Source of the DNA: FLUQ01 sp031551515
GTDB lineage: Bacteria; Desulfobacterota; Desulfovibrionia; Desulfovibrionales; Desulfovibrionaceae
Length of the DNA: 21,850 bases
Direction: 5' to 3'
NCBI GenBank assembly: GCA_031551515.1
Contig: JAVBNL010000075.1
Coordinates: 1-21,850 of the forward strand
Shown here piece by piece: positions 6,998 through 14,870 of this stretch. The notes beneath the pieces were generated by a model. The model searched no databases and was not told where the DNA came from. It was given only the letters and a program-made list of their open reading frames with translations. Each line of letters starts with the position of its first letter. The first letter of the stretch is position 1. The position numbers and the translations under genes were made by a program.

Positions 6998-8229
6998 GCG
7001 TCCGTCTCATTTTTCTGGGGCAGGCCCAGTGCGGCGCCGGCCAAAAACAGCACGAACGCGTCGTTCGTGCGAAAAAGCGGGTCATCAAACATGCCGATGG
7101 CCAAATAATACGCCAGCATGGCGAAAACCCAGCGGTCTTGCCGACGGCACCGCAGGGCGCATACCATAGCCCCGCCGTAAAAAAGCCAAAAGCCCGCCGC
7201 GCCGATAAGGCCCGTATCCACCATTCTGCCGAGAATAATATTGTGCGCGTGTTTTACACGCAGCTCATACCCGGGGTATTCGCGTTCCAGCATGTCTTTA
7301 TGCTGTTGCAGGTAGGCGGCATGCAAGCGGCCGTAGCTGTTAACCCCGTTGCCGATGAGGGGAGATGCGCGAAAGCTTTCCCAGCCGATCAGCCAGATCG
7401 GCAGGCGAGAGCGAAAGTTCGGGTCTTGCCGCACGTTGCTTACGGCGGAAATAAGGCGTTTGCCCGTGAAGGTATCGCGGCCCGCCCAGGTTGCCGCCGC
7501 TGCCAGCGCGCACACAATGAGAACCCCGGCCAGGGCATAGCGCCATACCCGCCGGGGCAGGCAAAAGAGCAGGCAGAACAGCCCGATGGGCAGCATCAGA
7601 ATCATGGCCCGCGTGTTGGTGAGGAAAAGCATCACCCCGAATAGCAAGGCCAGGGCAAGAGAAATCCAGGTCCGTATCCGCCTGGCCCCCATCCCCAGGC
7701 TTGCCGTGCAAAAAAACAGCCCGGCGGCGCAATACAACGCCAGGCGCGAGGGGTGGCGCGAGAACAGCTTCAACCGCCCGTCGTGCCAGATATCCCAATT
7801 GGAGCCGGTCTTCCACAAAAGCAGCCCCAACACCAGCGACACCACGATGCCCGCCGCCAGCGCGTATAAAAACAGATACCCGTGCCGCGGCCGCACCCTG
7901 GCCAGCAACAGGCCGGAGAGGATGCAAGCCGCCCACAAAAAGACCCTGAGCACCTCGGAGCGCGATTCGGGATGCACGAAGGAAGTTAGCACGGCGACGC
8001 AGGCATAGAGCAAAAACCCGCCCAACGCGATCTTGGGCAAAACCCCGATCGGATCGGACGCCGCTTGCCCCCGGGCCCCCAACAGCGCGGCCAGCATCAT
8101 CACCGCGACAAGCACGGAAATATCCGTATGCAGCGGCAGGTACACAAACAGGCAGAGGATGGAAAGCCAGAAAAGCTTCATCCGAAAGGAGCCCTCCGGC
8201 CAGAACATGTCACGGCATAGCGGGTTCAT
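6994..8229 (-). CDS. O-antigen ligase-like polytopic membrane protein (WaaL/Wzy family)
   Basis: A 411-residue protein with about ten hydrophobic segments and the Wzy_C (PF04932-type) core: TNTRAM in one loop and a large periplasmic loop with RSRLPIWLIGW, ASPLIGNGVNSYG and the KHAHNIILG motif whose His is typical of O-antigen ligases. It probably joins a glycan chain to a lipid acceptor, or polymerises one, on the periplasmic face. The ATG at 8229 is chosen because it overlaps the stop of the upstream Stealth gene (ATGA) and has AGGA 6-7 bases before it; a TTG two codons earlier and an internal ATG at 8181 are alternatives. Ligase versus polymerase cannot be settled without context beyond this cluster. 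Confidence 0.87.
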   Translation of the reverse strand: MNPLCRDMFWPEGSFRMKLFWLSILCLFVYLPLHTDISVLVAVMMLAALLGARGQAASDPIGVLPKIALGGFLLYACVAVLTSFVHPESRSEVLRVFLWAACILSGLLLARVRPRHGYLFLYALAAGIVVSLVLGLLLWKTGSNWDIWHDGRLKLFSRHPSRLALYCAAGLFFCTASLGMGARRIRTWISLALALLFGVMLFLTNTRAMILMLPIGLFCLLFCLPRRVWRYALAGVLIVCALAAAATWAGRDTFTGKRLISAVSNVRQDPNFRSRLPIWLIGWESFRASPLIGNGVNSYGRLHAAYLQQHKDMLEREYPGYELRVKHAHNIILGRMVDTGLIGAAGFWLFYGGAMVCALRCRRQDRWVFAMLAYYLAIGMFDDPLFRTNDAFVLFLAGAALGLPQKNETDA

Positions 8230-9239
8230 GCACAATCCTTTGACGGACAGTCTTCCCGTTCGAATTTACAGGGCCGCGGCAGCATGCGGGCAAGAAAACG
8301 GCGCAGCTCTTCGCGCCCGGCATCCGTCGCGCCGGGAGCGTCGTTCAGGCAGTAAGTGCGCGGCCGCAGCAAACGAATGCAGGCCATTTTGCGGCGTATG
8401 TTGGCATCCCCAAGCGAGCCGCCCATATGAGCCGGTCCGCCGGAAAAAAGATCCACGGCCTGCCGCCAGCCGTTGACGGGCCGTAGCTTGCCCTGCCCCG
8501 TGGCCAAAAGATACAGCGGGTACAGCATGGTCACGGAAACGTCGGAAGGCGCGCGGAAAGGAGAGGCCAGCGTCGCCGCCACTTCGGCGGGGAAAACCCG
8601 CCACAGCTCGTCCGCCGTGGCGCGGGTCATGGCTTTGGGGAAATGGCGCATGGTGTACGGCAAATTTTGGCCGAAGCGTTCGGCAATAAGTTTGTGCGAC
8701 CTGGCCACGGCGGAAGCGTGCGACGAAGCCGCGCCTTCTTTGCCCATAAGCGCGCGCATGCTCGCCTCGCCGCGCCGCACGGCCCAGACCAGAGGCCTGC
8801 CGTCCGGCAGGAAGAAATCTTCCGGCTTAACCGCCCTGCCCAACATGAAATCGTCGTTGAAATAGAGGAAATGATCCGCCAGGCCGGGCACGCGGTGCAC
8901 GCAAAATTCGATGGGTCGGGTGCTGAAAACCGGCAGCAGATCCGGCGGAAAAATATCCGCATGGCTGACCAGGTTCACGGTTTCGGTGTTCAGCCAGGCC
9001 GGCTTCTGGTCGGCGGTGACCAGGTGCACCCTACGCAGCCAAGGCGCGAAGCGCGCGACCGCGCGCAGGGCGTAACGCAACTCGTCGTTATCTTGAAAGC
9101 GGGAAGCGTTGTCCGCATCAGCGGGAACGGCAACGCCGCGCGCCCGCAACAGCGCGTTCTTCTTCTCTCGCCATACCGGGTCGGAACCATCAACCCAGGT
9201 AAAAACGGCATCTATGGGGAAATTCGTCGATGGCGGCAT
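8226..9239 (-). CDS. Stealth-family sugar-phosphate transferase
   Basis: A 337-residue cytosolic enzyme of the Stealth family, whose members transfer hexose-1-phosphate in capsule or cell-wall glycan synthesis. The conserved regions are easy to see: CR1 IDAVFTWVDGSDPVW near the N-terminus (about 9-23); CR2 with DNDELRYALRAVARFAPWLR followed by VHLVTADQKPAWLN; and a later FLYFNDDFMLGR block. A C-terminal Cys-containing tail follows CR4. The ATG lacks a strong ribosome site (GAG about 12 bases upstream), so the exact start is less certain. It overlaps the ligase gene by 4 bases and is flanked by two GT4 enzymes, supporting a surface polymer with phosphodiester-linked sugar. Confidence 0.9.
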   Translation of the reverse strand: MPPSTNFPIDAVFTWVDGSDPVWREKKNALLRARGVAVPADADNASRFQDNDELRYALRAVARFAPWLRRVHLVTADQKPAWLNTETVNLVSHADIFPPDLLPVFSTRPIEFCVHRVPGLADHFLYFNDDFMLGRAVKPEDFFLPDGRPLVWAVRRGEASMRALMGKEGAASSHASAVARSHKLIAERFGQNLPYTMRHFPKAMTRATADELWRVFPAEVAATLASPFRAPSDVSVTMLYPLYLLATGQGKLRPVNGWRQAVDLFSGGPAHMGGSLGDANIRRKMACIRLLRPRTYCLNDAPGATDAGREELRRFLARMLPRPCKFEREDCPSKDCA

Positions 9240-9255
9240 GGTATTTCACACTCGC

Positions 9256-9292
9256 AAAAAAGTCCGCCCTCTTTACGTCAGAACATGGGCGG
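9256..9292 (-). terminator. Intercistronic terminator or attenuator
   Basis: On the minus strand CCGCCC (plus 9287-9292) and GGGCGG (plus 9264-9269) form a GC-only 6-bp stem with a 17-base loop, followed by AC and six T (9261-9256). It lies in the 69-base gap after the upstream GT4 gene and before the Stealth gene. It would end or dampen GT4 transcripts, implying a separate or reduced supply for the three downstream genes. Confidence 0.55.
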
Positions 9293-9308
9293 CGTCAAAC
9301 GGCGCATT

Positions 9309-10403
9309 TCACGTATTGTTAATGATTTGCCCATACAGCGCATGCAGTTGTATGGCGTAATTCTGCATGGTGTACGGCTGCGCGATGCGTTTCGCCGCGG
9401 CGCCCATTTTCGCGCGCAAGGCGTCGTCGCGCAGCAGAAGTGCCAGCTTGTCCGCTATGTCGGCCGCATCCGTTGCGCAAATGAGCGAGGCTTCTCCCGC
9501 TATTTCTTTCAGAGGAACGTGCTCCGAAATAACACAGGGCAGGCCACAGTACATGGCTTCCAACTGCGCGATGAGAAAGCCCTCGAATTCTGAAGGCATG
9601 GCGAAAATATCCGCGGCTTTGCAAAAGGCGGGAACGTCGGGGCGGAACCCGGCCAGAATCACATGCTTTTTCAGGTCCAGCTCATCGCGCAACGCTTCCA
9701 GGCAGGGGCGTTCCGGCCCTTCCCCCACCAGAATGAGCGATGCGGCAAGGCCCTGGTCGTGCAGCATGCGTATGGCCCGCACCAATTTGTCCATGTTCTT
9801 TTGCGGCACATAGCGTCCCACGCAGAGCACCACCGGCGCATCGACGCCGAATTCCGCTTTCAGGTCCAGCGGCTCAAGATTGAAGCGCGACGGTTCAAGC
9901 GCGTTGTACAGCACGTGCACCGGCCGTTTCGCCAGATTGTGGTCGCTTTGCACAACTTCCGCCACGGCCTTGGACACGGCGATATAGGCCGTTGTGGCAT
10001 AGGACAGCAATTTGTCTGAAAAGCGCCTGTGCCACGAGGGTTCGTGCTTTGTGTTGCGCAGGTGCGTGACCAGGGGAACGCCCAGGCCGATTGATGCGAT
10101 GCGGCCCAGGTGGTTGGCGGAAAAATGCACGGTGTGAATAAGGTCGGGGGCAAAGGCCCGCAAACGGCTGCGCAGTTTTACGGCCGTATCCAGGCGGTGC
10201 GAGGCGATTGCAGGTTTACCGTTCCCTATGCACTCCACGTCGATGCCCGCGGCCCGGTATTCGGGCAAGAGCGCCCCGGTGCCGGAAAGGTTGAAGACCT
10301 TTGCCCGCACCAGGCCGCATCGCCCGTATTCCAGACTCAAATCATAGAGCCAGCGCTCAATGCCGCCGAAAGGCAGGCCGCCGACGATATACGCAACCTT
10401 CAT
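9309..10403 (-). CDS. GT4-family glycosyltransferase
   Basis: A 364-residue retaining glycosyltransferase of the GT-B fold. The N-terminus reads MKVAYIVGGLPFGGIERWLY, the usual acceptor-side start of GT4 enzymes of the capsule/LPS type. The donor-binding half has VLCVGRYVPQKNMDKLVRAI and the signature E-x7-E within SEFEGFLIAQLEAM, followed by GLPCVISEHVPLKE. The start is at 10403, where GGA lies about 6 bases upstream; the frame opens 12 codons earlier without a better site. No transmembrane segment. Most upstream gene of the glycan cluster; the gap before it is only about 40 bases after the SDR terminator and no good promoter was seen, so its transcription may rely partly on read-through. 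Confidence 0.9.
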   Translation of the reverse strand: MKVAYIVGGLPFGGIERWLYDLSLEYGRCGLVRAKVFNLSGTGALLPEYRAAGIDVECIGNGKPAIASHRLDTAVKLRSRLRAFAPDLIHTVHFSANHLGRIASIGLGVPLVTHLRNTKHEPSWHRRFSDKLLSYATTAYIAVSKAVAEVVQSDHNLAKRPVHVLYNALEPSRFNLEPLDLKAEFGVDAPVVLCVGRYVPQKNMDKLVRAIRMLHDQGLAASLILVGEGPERPCLEALRDELDLKKHVILAGFRPDVPAFCKAADIFAMPSEFEGFLIAQLEAMYCGLPCVISEHVPLKEIAGEASLICATDAADIADKLALLLRDDALRAKMGAAAKRIAQPYTMQNYAIQLHALYGQIINNT

Positions 10404-10440
10404 ACATTTCCGTAAAAGAAGATTTTTGTTTCCTGGCAAG

Positions 10441-10505
10441 AAAAACGCCGGTTCCGGCCAGGGATAGTGCTTTTATGGTACAGCCCTGGACCGGAACCGG
10501 CGTTT
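10441..10505 (-). terminator. Terminator of the SDR gene
   Basis: A 15-bp perfect stem (plus 10443-10457 with 10491-10505; core CGCCGGTTCCGG) continues after one bulged A into a further 6 bp (CCAGGG/CCCTGG), closed by a 20-base loop. On the minus strand the run TTTTT follows. Very stable, 28 bases past the SDR stop. Confidence 0.9.
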
Positions 10506-10533
10506 GACGCGGCCAGGGAGCAAAAGGCTTCTT

Positions 10534-11295
10534 TCATGATTTCTTGAATACGCGGGCGCCGCCGTCGGACTGGCATACCGGCATGACCGTCAAGTTGCAG
10601 ATATCCACGTGCGCCGGCGCCGAAACAACATAATGGATAATGTCGGCCACATCTTTCGGGTACAAGGGTTCCGCCCCGGCATAGACCGAATCGGCCCGGC
10701 TCTTGTCGCCCTTGAACCGGTTGACGGAAAATTCGCTCTCCAGCAGGCCCGGCTCTATGTTGGTGACGCGCACCCCGGTGCCGTGCAGGTCGGCCCGCAG
10801 GTTGCGGGAAAACTGAGCCACAAAAGCCTTGGTGCCGCCGTAGGTGTTAGCGCCGGGGTACGAGGTGAAGGCAGCGGTGGAACCCACGTTGACGATGTGC
10901 CCGATCCCCCGTTCCGCCATGGCTCCGATCAGGGCTTTGGTGCAATAGAGCAGCCCCTTGATGTTCACGTCGACCATGCTTTCCCAGTCTTCCAGCAATG
11001 CTTCCTGGGCCGGGGCAAGGCCGAATGCCCCGCCGGCGTTGTTGACCAGCACGTCGATGGGGGTGAAGCCGGCGGGCAGGCCCGCGAAAGCGGTGGCTAC
11101 GGCTTTTTTGTCCGTCACGTCAAGCGGCAGGGGCAGGCAGAGGGGGCCGTGTTCAAGGGCCAGCTCGGCCAGGCGTTCACGCCTGCGGCCGATGGCGATG
11201 ACCTTCCAGCCTTCTTTCAAAAAGCGTTCGGCGGTCGCCTTGCCGATGCCGGAAGTCGCGCCTGTAACGCATGCGATGCGGGGTGTTGATGCCAT
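10534..11295 (-). CDS. Short-chain dehydrogenase, YdfG-like
   Basis: A 253-residue classical SDR, NAD(P)-dependent. It has the cofactor motif TGATSGIG (about 11-18), NNAGG in the central strand, and the catalytic Ser-Tyr-Lys set in STAAFTSYPGANTYGGTKAF. The stretch EDWESMVDVNIKG and the C-terminal IEPGLLESEFSVNRFKGD resemble E. coli YdfG, an NADP-dependent 3-hydroxy-acid/L-allo-threonine dehydrogenase also implicated in malonic-semialdehyde reduction. The start is the ATG at 11295, with GGGAGG 6 bases upstream; the frame is open 50 codons earlier but those overlap the divergent promoter. Monocistronic, closed by the terminator at 10441-10505. Substrate is inferred from family similarity only. 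Confidence 0.9.
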   Translation of the reverse strand: MASTPRIACVTGATSGIGKATAERFLKEGWKVIAIGRRRERLAELALEHGPLCLPLPLDVTDKKAVATAFAGLPAGFTPIDVLVNNAGGAFGLAPAQEALLEDWESMVDVNIKGLLYCTKALIGAMAERGIGHIVNVGSTAAFTSYPGANTYGGTKAFVAQFSRNLRADLHGTGVRVTNIEPGLLESEFSVNRFKGDKSRADSVYAGAEPLYPKDVADIIHYVVSAPAHVDICNLTVMPVCQSDGGARVFKKS

Positions 11296-11382
11296 ATATG
11301 CCTCCCGTGCTGAAACATTGTGATCCGTCAATTTACACTCCCGCATGCCGAAAAACAAGGGCCACCCTCTTTTTACTACACA

Positions 11383-11411
11383 TTGCGGGACAAAGCGTTT
11401 GCATATATATA
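11383..11411 (+). promoter_or_regulatory. Candidate sigma-70 promoter of nspC-speB
   Basis: In the 148-base gap between divergent starts, TTGCGG (11383-11388) is followed after 17 bases by TATATA (11406-11411) inside a short TA-alternating run, about 30 bases before the nspC start. The -10 is good; the -35 matches consensus only in part. The rest of the gap holds no other clear signal. Confidence 0.4.
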
Positions 11412-11443
11412 CGCTGTCTATCGCCTTTTTTTTGAGGATGCCC

Positions 11444-12649
11444 ATGCCCGAAGTTCATACCGCGACCCGGCCCTGGCTCAGCCTGCCGCTGAACGCTTTC
11501 CCATCCCCCTGCTTCATCGTGGATGAAGCGCGGCTTGCGGCCAACCTGGCCGTTCTGAACCAGGTGCGGCAACGCACCGGGGCAAAAGTGCTGCTGGCGC
11601 TGAAAGGTTTCGCCATGTTCAGCACCTTTCCGCTGCTGCGCGCCGTTCTGGACGGCGCCTGCGCCAGCTCCCCCCATGAAGCCCGCATGGGACGCGAAGA
11701 TTTCGGCGGCATCGTGCACACCTTCGCCGCCGGCTATTCCGAAAGCGACATCAACGACATTCTGCCGCTGACCGATCACCTGGTTTTCAACTCCTTCGCC
11801 CAATACCGGCGCTTCAGCCCCGCCGTTGCGGCCGCCCGATCGGGCGGCCGGGCCGTCGAGTGCGGCATACGCATCAACCCGGAACATTCCGAAGGGGCCG
11901 TGGCCATTTACAACCCCTGCGCGCCCGGATCGCGCCTGGGCGTGCGGCCGGGGGCATTCGCGAAAGAAGCGGCGGCGGGCGGCCTCACCGGTATTTCCGG
12001 CCTGCACTGCCATACCCTGTGCGAGCAGAATTCCGACGCGCTGGACCGCACCCTTGCCGCTGTTGAGCGCCATTTCGGCCCCTATCTGCGCGATATGGAC
12101 TGGTTCAACTGCGGCGGCGGGCACCACATCACCCGTTCCGACTACGATCTGGACCTGTTGTGCGAATGCCTGATCCGCATGCGCGACAGCTACGGCTTGC
12201 AAATGTATATCGAACCCGGCGAGGCCGTGGCCCTGAACGCCGGGGTGCTGAAATCCACGGTGCTGGACGTGGTGCAGGCCGACATGCCCATTGTTATTCT
12301 GGACACCTCCGCCCCCGCGCATATGCCGGATGTTCTGGAAATGCCCTACCGGCCCAATGTGACGGAACCGGACGGCTCTCTGGCTGGAGAAAACGGCGAA
12401 AAAGCTTGGACCGCGCGGCTGACGGGCAAATCGTGCCTTTCGGGCGACGTGATCGGCGAATATTCGTTCGGCGAGCCGCTGCGGCCCGGCGACACGCTGC
12501 TGTTCATGGACATGGCCCATTACAGCATGGTCAAAACCACCACCTTCAACGGGCTTGAACTGCCCGCCATCGCGAAAATAACCCCGCAGGGCGAGCCGGT
12601 TCTGGTCCGGCGTTTCGGGTACGAAGATTTTCGCACGAGGTTGTCATGA
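11444..12649 (+). CDS. nspC: Carboxynorspermidine/carboxyspermidine decarboxylase
   Basis: PLP-dependent fold-III decarboxylase that converts carboxy(nor)spermidine to (nor)spermidine, last step of the alternative polyamine pathway. The 401-residue protein shows the PLP lysine in LLALKGFAMFS (Lys54), the HCHTLCEQ block (188-195), the glycine-rich phosphate site GGGHH (224-228), EPGE (257-260) and the active-site Cys331/Asp335 in SCLSGDVIGEYSF. Start at 11444: GAGG ends 6 bases upstream, whereas an ATG two codons earlier directly abuts that site. It shares ATGA with speB at 12646, so the two are coupled. The carboxyspermidine dehydrogenase that makes its substrate is not in this window. Confidence 0.95.
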   Translation: MPEVHTATRPWLSLPLNAFPSPCFIVDEARLAANLAVLNQVRQRTGAKVLLALKGFAMFSTFPLLRAVLDGACASSPHEARMGREDFGGIVHTFAAGYSESDINDILPLTDHLVFNSFAQYRRFSPAVAAARSGGRAVECGIRINPEHSEGAVAIYNPCAPGSRLGVRPGAFAKEAAAGGLTGISGLHCHTLCEQNSDALDRTLAAVERHFGPYLRDMDWFNCGGGHHITRSDYDLDLLCECLIRMRDSYGLQMYIEPGEAVALNAGVLKSTVLDVVQADMPIVILDTSAPAHMPDVLEMPYRPNVTEPDGSLAGENGEKAWTARLTGKSCLSGDVIGEYSFGEPLRPGDTLLFMDMAHYSMVKTTTFNGLELPAIAKITPQGEPVLVRRFGYEDFRTRLS

Positions 12650-13548
12650 ACGCCGACCTGCCCCGTTTTCTTGCATCCGAACTGCCGGACCTGCCGCCGG
12701 AACAGTGTTTGTTCCACGTCATCCCCGTGCCGCACGAAGCCACGGTTTCGTATGGCGGCGGCACCAAAGACGGCCCGGCAGCCATTCTGGAAGCGTCAAG
12801 CCAGCTGGAAGTCTGGACGGGAGAGGCCAACCCCGGCGATGCGGGCGTTTACACCTGGCCCGCCGTGGATTGCGCCGGCGATGACGCGGAGGTTTTGCGG
12901 CGCATTGAAAGCGCGACGGAAAAGGCGCTCAGCGTCACCCGTTCCGGCGGGATCATCCCCGTGCTGCTGGGCGGCGAGCACAGCGTGACCTTGGGGGCGC
13001 TGCGCGCCCTGCATGCCCGCTACGGGCATTTCGGCGTCATTCAGTTCGACGCCCATGCCGACCTGCGCGACAGCTACGGCGGCACCCCCTACAGCCATGC
13101 CTGCGTCATGCGCCGGGCCGTGGCCGACCTGGGGCTCGGTCTTTTCCAGATCGGCGTGCGCAGCCTTTCACCGGCGGAAGTGGCTTTTCGCATCGAGGCG
13201 GGCGTGCAGCATCTTGATGCGCGCGTCTTCGCTTTTTCCGGCGGCCTTTCCCGCCTGGCGATGGACAGCACGCCGCTGTTGCCCGAGGGCTTTCCCGAGC
13301 AGATTTTTCTGACCTTTGACGTGGACGCGTTGGATGCCTCGCTCATGCCCGCCACCGGCACGCCGGAACCGGGAGGACTGACCTGGTGGGAAGCCCTGGC
13401 CCTGACCCGGCGGGCCCTGCGCGGGCGCAAGGTTTTGGGCTTTGACGTCACGGAGCTGGCCCCCATGCCGGAATTGACGGCGCCCACGTTTACGGCGGCC
13501 CGCCTGACCTATGAGTTGATGGCAGAGGTTTTGCGTACACGGGGTTAG
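12646..13548 (+). CDS. speB: Agmatinase (ureohydrolase family)
   Basis: Binuclear Mn(II) ureohydrolase that probably cleaves agmatine to putrescine and urea. The 300 residues hold every metal ligand of the family: His112 in GGEHS, Asp135/His137/Asp139 in DAHAD, and Asp225/Asp227 in DVD. The substrate-side block MPATGTPEPGGLTWWE (234-249) is the agmatinase-type version, and DVTELAP lies near 267-273. It overlaps nspC by 4 bases, so putrescine supply and the final decarboxylation are coexpressed. Ends at a strong terminator at 13554-13596. Other ureohydrolases (guanidinobutyrase, arginase) share the fold; the nspC partner favours agmatinase. Confidence 0.94.
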   Translation: MNADLPRFLASELPDLPPEQCLFHVIPVPHEATVSYGGGTKDGPAAILEASSQLEVWTGEANPGDAGVYTWPAVDCAGDDAEVLRRIESATEKALSVTRSGGIIPVLLGGEHSVTLGALRALHARYGHFGVIQFDAHADLRDSYGGTPYSHACVMRRAVADLGLGLFQIGVRSLSPAEVAFRIEAGVQHLDARVFAFSGGLSRLAMDSTPLLPEGFPEQIFLTFDVDALDASLMPATGTPEPGGLTWWEALALTRRALRGRKVLGFDVTELAPMPELTAPTFTAARLTYELMAEVLRTRG

Positions 13549-13553
13549 ATGCC

Positions 13554-13596
13554 GCAAAAAAATAAAAGGGGCCATATGGCCCCTTTATTTTTTTGC
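13554..13596. terminator. Bidirectional terminator
   Basis: GGGGCC/GGCCCC (13568-13573 with 1378-type mirror 13578-13583) closes on ATAT and is flanked by an A-rich left arm and a T-rich right arm that extend the stem to over 15 bp. The A-run and T-run make it usable on both strands, serving speB (plus) and the gene ending at 13612 (minus). Confidence 0.92.
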
Positions 13597-13611
13597 CTGC
13601 GCGGCATACCG

Positions 13612-14121
13612 TCAGCCATGCAGCCCGTTCTTGATCAAGAACAGCTCCACGCTCTGGCTGTCATCTCCGGCGGGCGCGGCAAGCGGCGGCAGCAAATCGC
13701 CCGATATGGCCGTCAGGCGGTGCTCTCCGCCGCCCTCATCCGGCCCGGTCAAGAGATCGGACAGTCCGATCTGCCCCAGCGCGAAGCTGTGCCCGGCCGA
13801 GGGCGGGGGCAGGCTTTCCGGGTCCAGCACGAAAACCAGGTCTTCGCCCGCCACCACGTCGCCGGAAAGCAGAATAAACCGGGGAAGCTGCCCGGCGTGT
13901 TCCGGACGGCAAAAATCGGATAAAATCAAGGTGCCCGTTTTGCCCGAGCTGATGACAAGGTCCGCCCCCGAGCGGTCAAAGCTCGTCGCGGCTTGGTCAA
14001 AGGTAAGTTTCAGGTCCTGATCCGTTGAAAACGGTACGCGCTCGGTCTCGCCCGCCGCGGGCAAAGACAATATGCGGACCGGCCTGTCTTGCCCGGACGG
14101 GGCGGTGTTGTTCACGGCCAT
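13612..14121 (-). CDS. Hypothetical protein resembling the N-terminus of large type I-secreted adhesins
   Basis: A 169-residue protein with no signal peptide or membrane segment. The part LKLTFDQAATSFDRSGADLV, followed by a Leu-Ile-Leu-x-Asp-Phe strand (about 37-70), looks like the repeat found near the N-terminus of giant RTX/VCBS adhesins (pattern LxFD..A....GxDLV...G..L.L..F). Later segments (FILLSGDVVAGEDLVFVLDPE) continue in the same beta-rich, acidic style. Nothing follows it, since the frame stops at 13612 before a terminator. It is therefore either a stand-alone member or a remnant of a larger gene. Start at 14121 has GGGGGG 3-4 bases upstream; an ATG at 14145 is a close alternative. 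Family call is tentative. Confidence 0.65.
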   Translation of the reverse strand: MAVNNTAPSGQDRPVRILSLPAAGETERVPFSTDQDLKLTFDQAATSFDRSGADLVISSGKTGTLILSDFCRPEHAGQLPRFILLSGDVVAGEDLVFVLDPESLPPPSAGHSFALGQIGLSDLLTGPDEGGGEHRLTAISGDLLPPLAAPAGDDSQSVELFLIKNGLHG

Positions 14122-14180
14122 GTTCCCCCCGCTGTTTCCCCGCATGTACCCCACTTTCAAAAAAAACGATACCCTCCGAA

Positions 14181-14480
14181 CTAAGCGCAGCGGGCCAGGT
14201 TACTTTCGATGGTCGCATACAGCTTGTTGTTTCTGCCCACCCGCGCCTCGACTTTTTCCAAAGCCCGGGTGAAGTGCGGCACTGCGGCCGACCCCTGCCC
14301 GCCCATCAGGCAGACCACGCCCAGCGAGTTGAGTATCTTCGCTTCAAGCACGGGGGAAGCGAGCGAACGCGCCTGGCGCAAGGCCTGATGCAGCATGAAC
14401 TGCGCCCCTGCCGCGTCGCCGCCGTTGGCCGAAGCCATGCCGCACCGGCAAAGATCTTGAATGCTTTTCAGCGCGCACAT
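14181..14480 (-). CDS. Small TPR-repeat protein
   Basis: A 99-residue all-helical protein with about two tetratricopeptide units: GDAAGAQFMLHQALRQARS, then AKILNSLGVVCLMGGQGS with AAVPHFTRALEKVEA, showing the Gly/Ala and Leu spacing of TPR helices A and B. Such modules bind partner proteins. It starts 13 bases inside the end of the DUF2325 gene (ATG 14480, stop of the other at 14468-14470), with GGAG about 9 bases upstream, so translation is coupled. The partner is most simply the DUF2325 protein, which is inference. Three Cys residues near the N-terminus (CALKSIQDLCRCG) are unusual for a TPR. Confidence 0.8.
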   Translation of the reverse strand: MCALKSIQDLCRCGMASANGGDAAGAQFMLHQALRQARSLASPVLEAKILNSLGVVCLMGGQGSAAVPHFTRALEKVEARVGRNNKLYATIESNLARCA

Positions 14481-14785
14481 ACGGCCCGCTCCTTGCCCCG
14501 GCGTTCGGCCATGATGCCGGTCAAGCACTGACGCAAACTGCTGATGCCGCTGGAATGCAGAAATTGCACGGGTATGCCCAGGCTGCGACTGCGTTGCATC
14601 ACTTCCGTACGGGCGTTGTGCGAAACCATGCTTGTAAACAAAATCGCCATATCCGGATTGCCCATTTTGTCCACCAGGCAGGACTCTTTGCCGGTGAACA
14701 CCTTCAGCGTCACGCCTATCTTTTGGGCCGCGCTTTCATATTCCCGCTTCAGCCTGTCCAATCCGCCGACCAGGGCCACGCACAT
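14468..14785 (-). CDS. DUF2325 family protein
   Basis: A 105-residue Rossmann-like domain of the DUF2325 family: MCVALVGGLDRLKREYE at the N-terminus, then PDMAILFTSMVSHNA and a final LRQCLTGIM helix after HSSGISS. The family has no firm biochemical role; members often sit in anaerobes near redox or metal genes. First gene of a probable operon with the TPR and adhesin-like genes, and its start is 16 bases from a Fur-like box (14802-14818), suggesting iron-dependent repression. No strong ribosome site beyond GAGG about 6 bases upstream of the ATG (plus 14792-14795). Confidence 0.85.
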   Translation of the reverse strand: MCVALVGGLDRLKREYESAAQKIGVTLKVFTGKESCLVDKMGNPDMAILFTSMVSHNARTEVMQRSRSLGIPVQFLHSSGISSLRQCLTGIMAERRGKERAVCAR

Positions 14786-14801
14786 ACCGTCCTCACTTTA
14801 T

Positions 14802-14818
14802 TTGAAAATCATTATCAA
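14802..14818. promoter_or_regulatory. Fur-box-like operator
   Basis: TTGAAAATCATTATCAA is a 7-1-7 palindrome with one mismatch to the Desulfovibrio Fur motif as I recall it (WTGAAAATNATTTTCAW) and one mismatch to the classical TGATAATCATTATCA. It lies 16 bases upstream of the DUF2325 start and 158 bases upstream of mntP, in the shared divergent control region. Binding by Fur is inference; the palindrome is seen. Confidence 0.7.
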
Positions 14819-14870
14819 TATGAAGGTACACTCAAGTCTGTTTTGTGCTTTCCATCTCTTTTATTGATTT

